A DNA stretch of 29,580 nucleotides from Physocladia obscura (lineage: Eukaryota > Chytridiomycota > Chytridiomycetes > Chytridiales > Chytriomycetaceae): contig JADGJH010000090.1 in the NCBI GenBank assembly GCA_027596945.1, forward strand, positions 2,268 through 31,847, read 5' to 3'. The notes below the pieces were generated by a model. The model was not told the DNA's origin and ran no database searches. It saw nothing but the letters and a program-made list of their open reading frames with translations. The stretch's first letter is position 1. Every line of letters starts with the position of its first letter. A program made the position numbers and the translations under genes. Positions 17,997 to 29,562 of the stretch are shown one piece after another.

Positions 17997-20900
17997 ATGT
18001 TTGAAAACTCAGCAACTTCACGCTATGTGAACGACTCGCTTCGAGTTTCAAAGGCGTTGCAAGCATTTTTGACAGCTCGACACGCAAGTGAAGTTCAATA
18101 TGCTACAGCACTTGGTACACCAATTTATTGATTATTATTATGCGTTTTCCAAAACACCGGGCCAGCCGAAAATACTAATAATAACGATGATAATAAACAG
18201 CGGAAGCGTGTTATACCTTGAAAGAATCTGTTGATAATGTGATGCGAGAAGGATCTCTTCAAAATTCGTGAGTGTCTGGAAAAAATCGTTCGCTTTCTTA
18301 TATTGTTTACAACACACATAGTCCACTGAAACAAGCTATTGCGGATTTAATAAAAGGAACAGGAAAATTTGCAGATGCACGGGTGATAAAAAGAAGGACG
18401 AAAGTCTCTGCAATTCATTATTTAACTTTTTTCTATTTCTATTTCTTTTTCTTTTTTCTCCTTTCAGTATGGTTTTGCAGGAACAATGAAGAAAACTGTG
18501 TTGAATTCATTTTCTACGACTAATTTAGCGCTTCAGGATACAATCGATACTGTGAGTCAGAACTGTCCGTTTATTAAGCAACAAAACTAAGAATATAAAT
18601 GCAGCAACGCGAAAATATTGACAATGCGCGAACACGTGTAGTCTCAGCTTTCGAATCTTTGAAAAAGGTACAGCTTGTATAAATTTAAATAAGTAAAAAA
18701 TAAATAAAAAAAGAAAGTAGAAAAAAAGGGTTTTTTCAAACAAATTTGTCAATAACTCCCCACATCACAGAACAAAGAATCACACGAAGCAAACAAAGCT
18801 GGCGTACAAGAGGTGCGAGATCAAATTTCGAAATGCCAACAAGAAGTTCCTCTGAAAAAAAAGGAACTCGACAAGTTGACGCAGAAATCGAGTGTGCTAG
18901 CACAAAAAGTTTCGCAGTCAGGACACGCAGCATACGAAGCCGAAATCAGCTACGATTCTGTGAGGGAAGAATACCTGTCAAAGTCGTTGTCGAATTTTCA
19001 GCAGGCATTTGTGGATTGGACGGCAACGCAGACTCTTGCGATAAAAAAAATGCTGATTCAGATGAAGCAGCTTGAGAAGATTGCAATTGAGAAAGCCGCA
19101 GAAGCGAATAATGTTGGAAAAGAAAGCATGCAAGCAATAAATGTCAGGCAAATAGTGATTCAGTTTGCAGAAAATATTGTTTGTTTTTTTTAAGTTTGCA
19201 AATTTTTCTTGCAATAAACTAATAATTCGTCCCTCAACTTTTTGTATATAATATCAAATTTAGGTTATTCCAGATGTGGATCTTCGAAAAATTTCAACAA
19301 CCTCCATACGCGACATGCATCCCTGCACAATGTCAGGAAAACTATACGTAAAACGGAATGACTCTCCACTATCACCATGGTCGATTCAATATTCAGTTTT
19401 GAAAGATAACCGTCTCTATATGTTCGACAAATTGGAATCTGAACAACCCAAAGAAGTTATTTTTCTTGCGAAACCACAATCCGATTTCGCCCCAGTTTTA
19501 GGAGAGCCCGCTATAAAACCGTCGCCACTTACAATTCAGTCGACGCAACAGCAGTTAGACAAAGTTTTTTCAGATTTCGCAATCATTCATGAAGCTCATC
19601 AGTCCTTGTTTCAAAAAGCAAATTGTTTTCAACTGTTATTTCATAAAAGCACTTCGATGATTCCATTGCCGTTATTATCAGAAGATGAATTAACATTCGA
19701 AGCCACTACATCCAGTAATTTTTTGTTTTCTGACAATGATGGTCAACTAGGAACGGCTAATGCGCGGCACAGTATCAGAAATGGTGTAGATTCACATGCC
19801 GATCGTCGATACTATTTTATGCCAGTCAGCAAAGAGCCATCGGCTGTTTGGATTGACGCATTCAGTCACAATGGGGCTAAAAATTGTTGGTGTGGAAATT
19901 GCTTGCTTCGAATTCCCAGTCAATTATCTTTGCATTTGTGGATAATTGAAGGGAATTCACTTGGAGTTGAAAGAGGATCAAATGACAATTTCAGTGTTAT
20001 GGTGAAATTTGGTGGCTTAAAAATGTCTAGAACCGCATTTAAACCTGGTCCGAACCCATCTTGGCACGATGAGTTTGTTTTTGAGTGGGTTAAAAAAGTT
20101 TTTTTGCTGTTTCTTGTTAATTTTCTACTTGATTTTGTGGTGTATATAGCAATCTTACTTCATGTACAAAATCGATTCATCTTTCTGTCAATTCAGGATT
20201 AAATATTGATAACGGAGACTCTGAATTGGGCAGTGTTCTTTTTTCGTTAGCGAAAATGAGTTTGGAGAGACGAATCGAAGCAACTGTAGGTCTTTTTTTT
20301 TCTTTCTCAATTTTATATTTCGCAGTTTACTTATTTTTATTTTTCAGCATCCGTTAGAATCTTCAAATTCATCGTCTGATTCCGAAACAACAACAACTGT
20401 TCCTTCAATCAAATTAGCATATTTACTTACGGTAAGAGTTTCAAATTTTTACACCAACTTATTTAATAAGTGATTTTACTATACAAGACCAATCAAACGC
20501 TACCTTTAGAGTCATATCAACAATTTATCTCGATATTGACAGCGCCACCTTTGGATGCCTTTCATTTCATTTCATCTTCTCTTCCCCATGATATACGAGA
20601 CGAATTCTACGATATCTTTCTGAATTTGCTCATTGCACTTTCGGACCCGATGTTACCGGCAATGACAAGCCTAATACATCGAGAGATCTCAAATACAGAG
20701 GATTCAAACATATTATTTCGAGGAAATTCAGTTCTCACGAAAATTCTTGAGAGATTTATGAGAATCGTTGGGTCTAATTACGTTAAAGAAGTGCTGGAAA
20801 ATTGTGTTGGAGCAATATGTCGAGATGGGGTAACATACGAGATTGATCCAAATAAAATCAGTCCCGTTGAAGAATTAGAAATTGCTCACATTGTCGAAAA

Positions 20901-22321
20901 CAACTGGAAAGGATTATTGGCACAGATCGACGTAATTTGGGGGGCAATACAAAACTCAGTTGATATATTTCCAATGTTTGTTTAATGCAGGTCCCTTTAA
21001 GAATTGTCTCATAAATATAATTTTTTTGGCCAGGGAGCTGAAGGTTATCTTTTCACGAATGAAGGCAATTCTAAAGCTGAAATATACAGAAGAAAAGTGC
21101 CAGCATATTGGATTGAGTGGATTTCTATTTTTAAGACTATTTTGTGTTGCAATACTTGCAGTTAGAATTTCTTATAATTTAAGTTAAATTTAACACTAAT
21201 TTATTAAAATAACAGCCTAAAAGATTCGGAATTGTTGAAAGCGATCCGGATGTTGCTACTCTACGAACCTTGACATTTATAACCAAGATAATTCAGCATC
21301 TCGCAAACTTTAGCCAATTTGGAGCTAAAGAACGATACATGGAGCCTTCAAACGAATGGATAAACGCAAACTCTGGACATATGAGAGAATTTTTGGATAA
21401 AATTGCTGTGAGTACAGTTCGAAACTGAATTTTCCATTATTAATACTCCCACAGTCATTATCTCCTGACGCAGAGCTTTTAAAAGTAGAAGAGCAGCCTT
21501 CTAACTTGGCAAAATCAGTCTCTGCAATGCATCGATATATTTCCACACATTCAAATTCTTTAACGGTACCTCAAAATGCACCAGAAAATGAAATTTTCGC
21601 ACGAATACAATTAACTGTGGATAAATTAAACACTGAAATGGAGCAAATAACAAAACAAACTCTTTTAAATGCACAAGAATGGCGCTTCCCACTACGAAAT
21701 AGAAGCAAATATACTTCCAGAGCTTCAAAAGCTCTATCCGACGGAGATTCTCAAATTAATCTCTTGCAGCTCGAACACCGAAAAAAAACACAATCCGCTC
21801 CAGTTCTTGCATTAAATTCGCCAAAAAGATTTGACCGTATAAAAACACGCACTGTTCTCGGAAAGCAGAAGGCAATGACACTCGTTTCGCCAAATATGCC
21901 AAATTTCTGGCCAAAGTCAGAAAAAGAATATGCAGCCAAATCACGACGAACGAGCGCTGCAATTAAAAGTGTCGCGATTTTGCGAAATAGAAACTCTTGG
22001 AGCGCTGATAGTCTGAATTCAATATCGGGCAGTGGCTATATGGCAAAAGAGCCAAGAGTCGCGTCAGTTGTGCCGTTTCAAAATTCGACAAAAAAACATT
22101 CTTTACGAAAATCAAGCCCTGCAACTGACACTGATAACGAAGATAGACTGCCGACTCCTAAATCGCCAACATCACCCGCATTAGTCACAACTCCCCTCTC
22201 GAAACGGCCAACATCTGAATATGGCCGTCAAGGTTTAACAGGATTTATGAGCCTGTTCAAAAATACACCAGATACTGTTGTCCGTTCGAAACTAAAGAAA
22301 GAAATTTCTGATAAAATATGA
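17997..22321 (+). CDS. F-BAR - PH - C2 - RasGAP protein (Ras GTPase-activating protein)
   Basis: Thirteen exons: 17997-18114, 18201-18267, 18322-18382, 18468-18551, 18605-18667, 18771-19178, 19264-20084, 20150-20285, 20349-20432, 20488-20975, 21034-21160, 21216-21407 and 21455-22321; all phases agree (1,171 aa). Residues 1-266 are a helical F-BAR domain (SKALQAFLTARHASEVQYA; LKQAIADLIKGTGKFADAR). A PH domain follows (SGKLYVKR to AVWIDAF, about 290-467) with a long insertion, then C2 (about 478-590). RasGAP spans about 620-880 with the arginine finger Arg692 in LFRGNS, SGFLFLR at 805-811 and QHLAN at 846-850. The tail (884-1171) is Ser/Lys-rich and likely disordered. The enzyme should speed GTP hydrolysis on Ras at curved membrane. 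The exon 6 end is uncertain: donors at 19143, 19155 and 19179 are all phase 0. Intron 1 has a TACTAAT branch point. Confidence 0.92.
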
Positions 22322-22339
22322 AAAACTTCTCTTTTTTTG

Positions 22340-22345
22340 AATAAA
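22340..22345 (+). terminator. Candidate polyadenylation signal of the RasGAP gene
   Basis: AATAAA about 19 bp after the RasGAP stop codon. Motif and position only. Confidence 0.35.
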
Positions 22346-23002
22346 AATTCATTTGGCATGAAAATTTTGCAAAACAAAATATGATGACTCTTTTGCCTGT
22401 TCAAGCAAAAAATGTAAAAGAGCATGGACCTGGTTACCAAGTTGCTGAAATGGCTGCTAATTGGCCAATCAGGATCAAGCAGCAATTAATGCTGCAAATA
22501 ATGAGCTGGAAATAGCCAGTAAATTTCATTCAATGTTAATCCAGCATTCTATTAAGAAGATGCTACAAGACAAGATCTACAATGATATTATCTTGAATAA
22601 AATCTAACTACTTATTCAAGAAAATCCAAAAGATGAATAAATTGTGTTTATATTGCTCATATGCCCAACAGCCATCCTGTAAAATTTTCACTCTGTAAAG
22701 ATTGTGCCAATCAAGTTTGGTTGCACAGGAAATTTCAAAACTTGTTTTGCTCAGTTTGACTTCAAGTATAGAACAATTTTCAATTTTCAAGCTGATATGA
22801 TTGCTGAAAAGACTATCAAGCAATCTCCTGTGAGCATCAAGAAAGTTTTTTCCAGGTAAATGTGATGCAAAAGGACTTCATGCCACTGAAAATTAAAGAA
22901 CCATTAAACTTAGGCTCTTCTAGTCACCTCAAATAAAATTCAACTAAGCAAAAGTCTCTTGACAGTGCAATTTGTGAAGTTTTTTGGTGCTTTAACCCTA
23001 AA

Positions 23003-23024
23003 ATAAATTGATTAATCAATTTAT
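23003..23024. repeat. 22-bp perfect palindrome
   Basis: ATAAATTGATTAATCAAT followed by TTAT is its own reverse complement over 22 bp. It lies just upstream of dispersed repeat copy 2, inside the CpG-poor region. It could be a hairpin in the end of an element or chance in AT-rich DNA. Confidence 0.85.
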
Positions 23025-23089
23025 ATAAAAAGGAAAAAACAGCAGATAATTTCTGCACCAAAACCAGCTTGTAGGCTTCTCACCTCCAA

Positions 23090-23325
23090 ACTTTTGTTCC
23101 TCAATTCTTATGCCTTAAAAACCAATTTCTTTGCAAAGGAAGTTATTTAAATGTGAAAGACAAAGTTAAAACATTTAATCTGAATTCTTGAATTTTGCTG
23201 TGAATGAAATAAATTTTATATTCTTGCGCAGTATCTAATAAATAACATTTCTATTCCCAATTCTATATTAAATATTATTTAACATATATTCAGCTTGTAG
23301 AACATAATTTTATTTCTAAATCTAA
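23090..23325 (+). repeat. Dispersed repeat, copy 2
   Basis: Same-orientation partner of 5261-5490, with small insertions and deletions (for example a 10-bp gap near the start and an extra stretch near 23240). It contains one CpG (TTGCGCAG, 23227) where copy 1 has CACAG, a single-site example of the CpG to CpA change expected from deamination. No coding capacity seen. Flanks of the two copies do not match clearly. Confidence 0.85.
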
Positions 23326-26300
23326 AACAAAAATGTCCAAATTACTTGCAATTTTTTCCATGGTACTCAATTGATGATTTCTTGTGCCCTAAACTTTGTG
23401 GACAACAACATATTGATGCACTCTACACACTCTATGTAAAACTAGTTCTATGTGATAGTACTGCACTTGAGAGTATTCTATTTCTCTGTCCAATGGATGC
23501 CACAAGAGGGCTGGGTACACAAAATATTATGATGCATGGCCCAAGTAGAAAAATTGTTTGTTAGGTCTCTTTCATACTTGAATTTTTGTATCTATTTACT
23601 TTGTTGGTTTGCAGCTTTTTCAATGTATGTTATGATTGTATGTAGTAAAGATGTTCAAGTGAAATTCTCTTTTCTTTACTATTGATTTTCATTTCCCAAA
23701 ATCCTTCAATCACCAAAATAAAACAATCAGCTCTTATAAAACCTTGAAAGAAAGAATTAGTGAACTTGAACAGACCATCAGCAAATTACAATCAAATATG
23801 AGCAATTCTTCAAATGACAAACCAACTCTTTTGCTGAGATCAAGCCATTGTTTAGAACAAGATCACAAGATGTTTACAATCAATTAAAAAGCTTGAGTGG
23901 TGTCTTATTCAAAAAAACAAGGCAGTGTGGATCCTAAAGAAAGTATCAAGCAAATCTGATCAGACTTCAAACATAGTTAATGAAATTAACAGAAATTAGC
24001 CTGTGATCCAGAAGAGACTCTTGAAAACATCTCAAGACTGATGTGACTAATATGAAATTAATATCTTTCAAAGTGCATAAAAGTCCTGGTTTGAAGTGAG
24101 ATGCACATTTCTTCATGCTTCTTGACATTCTGTTGTGCCTGAAATAAGTTATTCAGAATACCTTCAACACCACCAATGTGTTCATGGTAGCTTAACTCCA
24201 AAGGTTGAACCCTGACAGCCATCAGCATTGATTGCTTTCCATTTTAAGTCTTTAATGTTTGTTTGAAAACAAATTTCTGTCAAGCACTCACTGTCTTGTT
24301 TATATATAGTGATTGTAATGACTCTTGCTTTCATGTTGAATTCTGCCCTGTGGATTTTGTTCAAATTGTTTTCATGAGGCTTGTGATAATTTTAGTAAAA
24401 AACTGCTGTTTATTTTCCGAAAATAAAACATTAAAATAAAATCATATGCTTGTGCCTCATGCAAACTATTCTTATTTTTCTGATTCAAATTTGTGACACA
24501 CAATCAGAAACTAAATTTCTTCCATAGGTCATATGCCTGTCGAATAAACAATTTTCTTCCAATTATACAAATAAATATAAACTATTTAGCTTTATACTTA
24601 ATATAGTGCATTCAGTTTGTATTTCTAAATAAAATCTCATTATATTTAAAATTTCAATGAGATAAGACAAACATTTTATATTATTTCTTGATTCTGGAAC
24701 AATAAAATTCCATTATCATAATCAGGACTGCCTAATTCTCAGCTCCATCCAACTTAATAGGGTAGAAAATTTGCTGATAGCATTGCTGACTTTGGAAGTG
24801 TATCAATAATGTTGAAACTGATATATTTGCATTCATCCAAACAGTCTTCTATATTCTATTTAAATTCTTTGAGCTTACAGTGCTTACTAATGCAATTTTC
24901 TATTAATGGTGCTAGTTTCATTTCAAACTGCTTATTATTGAAAATTATGTTTTTTGACAAATCAGCCATACAGCTCATATAGATAAAGTGCATGCTATTG
25001 GCACATTGAATAATTAGTAAATTCAGATTTTCATAACAAACATAACATTTAAAGTCAAATTGTTTAATTCTACTAAATAACTAATTTTTTAATGAAATAG
25101 ATTTGTGATTACACCATTTTCAATTAAAGTTTTTTGTTTCCTTTCTCAAAGTCAATTGCGAACTTCAGTAGGCATTGACATTTTTATACTCCAATTTCAT
25201 TTAAATATGATCATTCTCTCATGTTCCATTTGTCACTTCACCTTCAACTTTTTCTTCAACTTGTCATAGTCAGTGTCTACTTCTTGTGGATTCTGGACTC
25301 CATAATCAACTACATTAATGCTTGACTGATGGCTGTGTATCTCATTTTACATCAGCCATTCTGTTCCACTCATGAATTATAAATGGCACATTAATTAACT
25401 AACCTTGAACACAGTAACATGTGGTATAGTGAAGTACTTGTGAAATTGCTCTGCTGTAATTAAAGGATTTTCTCTTGTTAATATATCTACCAATATAATA
25501 TATGGTTTTAGCATTTTAACAGTGTACATTGTACTGTTGATAAAAATTTTCAATACATTGTAATTTCTATTTGAAATTTCTAGGTGCCAATCATTATTGA
25601 TATCTTGTGAATTTGGATCATCAACAAAGCCAAACAATCTTGATACTGAATTATCTGAATAATGATTTACGAAAAGTAAAGCTATTTAAAAATCAAATGC
25701 TAAAGATTCAAAATATTTATACTTCCTCTTGACTGTTTTAGTTTAACATAATACCATACTTCATACACTTCTGCTTTGAGCACACTCACCTCATCAATAA
25801 AAATACACTATTTCTTGGTAATCTTATATTATCTGGACCTGATAATTTAGATGCAACAACAATGAATTCTTGAAAAAACTGTAATACAATACTAGTGCCA
25901 AAAATACCATTTCTTTTTCATTGCTCAACATACTTGGTGGAACAGTTTACATGGGGAAAAGTATGTGAAAAGAATTTCAATGACACTTTTGGAGATGTAG
26001 ATTCTGGTTCTCCTTCAAATTCAAACAAAAATCATATAGCAGATTTTTGCAAACCTGAGACATTAAACTTTGAATGTTTTTTGGTACTCAATAATCAGGT
26101 ATTTTCAGTCACATATTTTGACCTATAAGTTTCTCATGTCTATTTGTGTGTATTATGATTGTAGGGTTCTTGTTTGCAAGTGATACTGAAGTGGTTTTAA
26201 GAATGATAAGCTTTGTTTAGGAGGAAGAGTTTCTTTTTCAATTAGAAAATTTTTTTGTGTGAGTGGAATTTGATGCAGGAGCATCAAAAGCAATATTGTT

Positions 26301-27041
26301 TCAATAACCAGTAGATTTAAGGTACAGAGCTTGGGCCATTTCCGGGATTGGGATCAAAATTAACAATGATATTGACTGGGGGTAAAGAGCCAGCATTATA
26401 ATTCAGTGTTGCACTGCTTTCAACTTTTGAGAAAACACTGGAAAAAGAAGAAAAAGCAGCATCCCATTCAACAGCAAAACAATGGTGAGTTAGGAATTTT
26501 TGTGTTGGTATGTGTAAAGTCTTGTAAAAACTTGCCATCCTTAGACAAACCATTGAGAAATCTAATTGTGTCTAACAATAGCTATTTTTCAGGTCGTTGA
26601 TCAAGTCATTGAGGCAAATTCGCAGAGTTTTATTCATATGTGCTTGAACTGACAATTCTTGCTTGGTTTCATGGCAAAAAGATCAACTACTGAAAAAAAC
26701 TGTATTATCAAAAAAAATATATGCAATAAAATAATTAATTGCAATATTGCAAGTTTCCCACCAAATGTCCATTTTCCAAGTTTTGACAACTTGGAAATGA
26801 GTTGTTTGAAAAATGCCTAAAACATTTCACTTGAAGGTGGTACCAGCTGTGAAGACATCTAGAAACCAGCAATGAAGAGAAATGGGTTCTATTGTATTTG
26901 TGGAAGATGATGCAGTGGAAGAGATTACTGCTGAGATTTGGGCTCTGGCAATGCTGGAAATCATTGGAATGGCAACTGTTAAAGATACTGGTAAGTATGC
27001 ATTAGATAAGAGTGAGGTTCTTTTTGAAAAATTTGGTCACT

Positions 27042-27397
27042 TCATTGTGCTGAGCAAAGGTTCCAGCAGATACTTGTTGAAATACAAGGAATGCGTTGAT
27101 ATTCACCTCTCAGAAGAAGCTTCTCTCCTTTGAAGGCATAGCCATCGCATCTTAACATTTTCTGGTTGTTAAAAGAGACTTCATTCAAAAAAAACAACAT
27201 TTTGTAGAACTCATAATTTCTGAATTTTTGATGTGCATTGCGTGCCTTTCCAAGCTCTTCCAGGTCAATCTGGCTGCATGAATCACATGCCAAATGTGCA
27301 AGATACTGATAGCCTTGTTCCACTGTCTGTGAAAGGCAACCTGTATCTCATTAAAAAAAAAAAGAGTGATGTTTCCATAAAATATTGAATCAACCAT
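27042..27397 (-). mobile_element. Tc1/mariner-type (DDE_3) transposase relic
   Basis: Minus-strand reading gives ARLTWKSLERHAMH, a frameshift, then ARNAHQKFRNYEFYKMLFFL and NEVSFNNQKMLRCDGYAFKG, then EKLLLRGEYQRIP. This is the block around the first catalytic Asp of fungal Tc1/mariner transposases (R-E-R-N...FLDEVS...R..GYAxxG...RG.R). The catalytic Asp of the expected LDEVS is Asn here, so the protein would be dead even without the frameshift. The later D and E blocks should lie toward lower coordinates (26650-27040), but I cannot identify them with confidence. No terminal inverted repeats found by eye. Confidence 0.72.
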
Positions 27398-27846
27398 TGC
27401 TTTTGAACTGTTGAGAATTTTTGTTCAACTGTGTTGGTGATTTTTCAGTTGAATGGATCATTTAATTTGAATTGACTGATCCATTGAGCTATTGTGCAGT
27501 CTGATTTGTTGTAGATAGCAGCAACTCAATTTGCTGACATTTGATGAAAGCAGTAGTTATAAAGTGCATACACTTGGGTGTTTACCCTGTGTTTTGATGT
27601 AGCTTGTCAATAAAAGTCATCCATGCTTTCTCAATTTCTCACAAGCAACTTGGAAAAAAGACATTTTCAAGAAAAACAATGAGTGCACAATCTTTTCTGT
27701 GCAACAAAAAAAAAGTGCAAACACCAGATAAATCTCTTGGAATAAATTATTTCTTTTATAACAATTATATTTTCATTTGATAATAAAATAAGAAGGATGT
27801 TATTGTAACTGAATTGTTTTTTGGTTTTTTTTGGTTTTTTTTTGGT

Positions 27847-29562
27847 TCAACTTTTGCAAGCTGCTGTGTGCTCATCAACGAGATTTCTGCATTGGATCTT
27901 ACATCCAATACAGAATCTAAAATTTTCACAATTAGCGCAGCCCAGCCATTTTTTGCTCAAGGTCCATGACTTGGTCCATTGGGCTTGACCAAAAACTTTG
28001 TGATACTATTTTTGATCCTTATCAGCCAAATGATCCCTCTTCCTTTCTGCAATTTCGTGTTGCTTCTTCTCTGATACCTTTTTAAGCTCCTTTTTTCTCT
28101 CTTTCTCCTCTTCCATTTTTTTTTGTTGAGTTTTAAGTAATTCTTTACCAGAATAAACTTTTGATTCTTCAAACACACGTTTAGCCTTAACCTTTACTTT
28201 TTTTATATACTTGAGCCATGATTCTTATTCAGAATAAACTCTTTAATTGCCTCCACAGATTTATCTGTAATATCTTGAGTTGCAAAATCTTTTGCAACAT
28301 TGATGTGTGATGTAAAAAAATTTTTTTTGCATCAAAAGGAAACAACCTAACTTTTTGCCAAGAAGCAACAATAACAGATTTTAAAATATCTGCATGGATA
28401 CTAACAGCAATTTTTAATAGCTCTGGACTAAGTTTGCCTCTTGGTCCAAATGAAAATGCAACTCTTTGATGAAAATTTGCAGAAATTTTTTGTTTAAAAC
28501 AGCAAAATAAAGACTGTCCAGTGGCTGTAGAAAATGGATTGTATTTGCAGGAAGATAAAACAATTTGATGTTTTTTGTGTGACAAAATTTTAAACCTCAA
28601 AAGTTTGGTGGGTTCCAAGATTGTCCATCAGCGCCCATGTGTCAAGCCTGGATGGGCTTGAGATCAAACATCCAAGACCTTTTCAAGTATTGGAATCCTT
28701 GCTTTTCAGTAAGATATCCATTTTTACTAAAGGTAAAGTATACTGGCACATCACCGCGACAAGTTTTCTTTGTAGGTTCAAAACCAAAATCAAATTTTTC
28801 AAAATCAAACAGCATGATTATGAAATCCACAATATGTTTACCTGCAGCAGAAATAAAAGAAATTATGCTTGCATAACAGCCGCACTCACCAACACTAATA
28901 TTTGGTCTCTCAATAGTTTTGGTAACAATGTAAGTTTGCTGTGAATTGTCATTTTCGAGTTTGATTCGCATTTCATCAATATTGATGATATTTGAAGCTG
29001 TTAAGTGCTCTGCTGTAATCCAATTTTCAAAATGCTTAACCTATAGCTCACATTCTGAAAAGGTAAGTGGGCCAATTTGTGCAGCACTCAAGTACTTTGC
29101 AGTTTGATGTGAAATTTGATTTCTGTACTGATTCATGAATCCCATAAACCAACCATCAGGATTCCATTCAACAGCCCCATACTGTTTGGCACAATATTGA
29201 CAAATGAAATCTAAGAAATCTGCGTGATGCAGAGGGTGGTGACACATTGCTTGCATATCCAATAAAGCCACAAAAAGAATCTCTTCATGATTGGTGAATG
29301 TTTGTTGACCATCCAGTCTGTCTTTGCGTTCCAGACTACACTGATACAATCCCCTGGCCTGTTCAAGGGATAGATGATGTGTTTTGGCAACTTCACAAAT
29401 AGTCTTGGAATGTGATGCTGTTGTTGGTAACAGGTTGGTAATTTGGCTCCATATCCATTTGCCCCATAGCAACTTGAAAAAAATCAAGAGGAAAGAAGAA
29501 AAGAAGAAAAAAGAGAAATAAAATAAAATAAAAAGAATTATTGTGAAAAATAAGAAGCACAT
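27847..29562 (-). mobile_element. Pogo/CENP-B-like DDE transposase relic with Cys-rich C-terminus
   Basis: Reading the minus strand from 29562: a helix-turn-helix DNA-binding region (ICEVAKTHHLSLEQARGLYQ; EEILFVALLDMQ) and an in-frame stop at 29041. The catalytic core follows: NIINIDEMRI (first Asp), LMDNLGTHQT in a shifted frame (second Asp), and NIKLFYLPANTIHFLQPLD in another frame (third Asp). The subdomain SVIVASWQKVRLFPFDAKK comes next. A basic coiled coil (KELLKTQQKKMEEEKERKK) lies at about 28200-28010, then a stop. The frame then stays open to a TGA at 27847, giving a Cys-rich end (LGCANCENFRFCIGCKIQC, then HTAAC). At least two frameshifts and several stops make it inactive. The start is uncertain: the first 40 codons are a polypyrimidine tract, and the element probably continues past the window edge. 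Confidence 0.82.

Noticed and set aside
20085..20207. Alternative RasGAP intron using donor TGG|GTTAAA and acceptor TTCAG at 20198
   Set aside because: It gives an immediate stop in frame. The donor GA|GTGGGT with acceptor TATATAG (20149) yields an intact C2 strand, FDNLTSCTKSIHLSV.
24400..24720. Possible third copy of the dispersed repeat
   Set aside because: Only short AT-rich words match; no collinear alignment could be made by eye.
26317..26553. Open minus-strand frame of 78 codons, and a plus-strand reading across the same DNA (STFEKTLEKEEKAAS)
   Set aside because: Both strands read smoothly for a short way with no known domain; likely transposon-derived but unidentifiable.
28642..28971. 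Open plus-strand frames (28621-28944, 28637-28876) as genes
   Set aside because: They are shadows of the minus-strand pogo transposase core.
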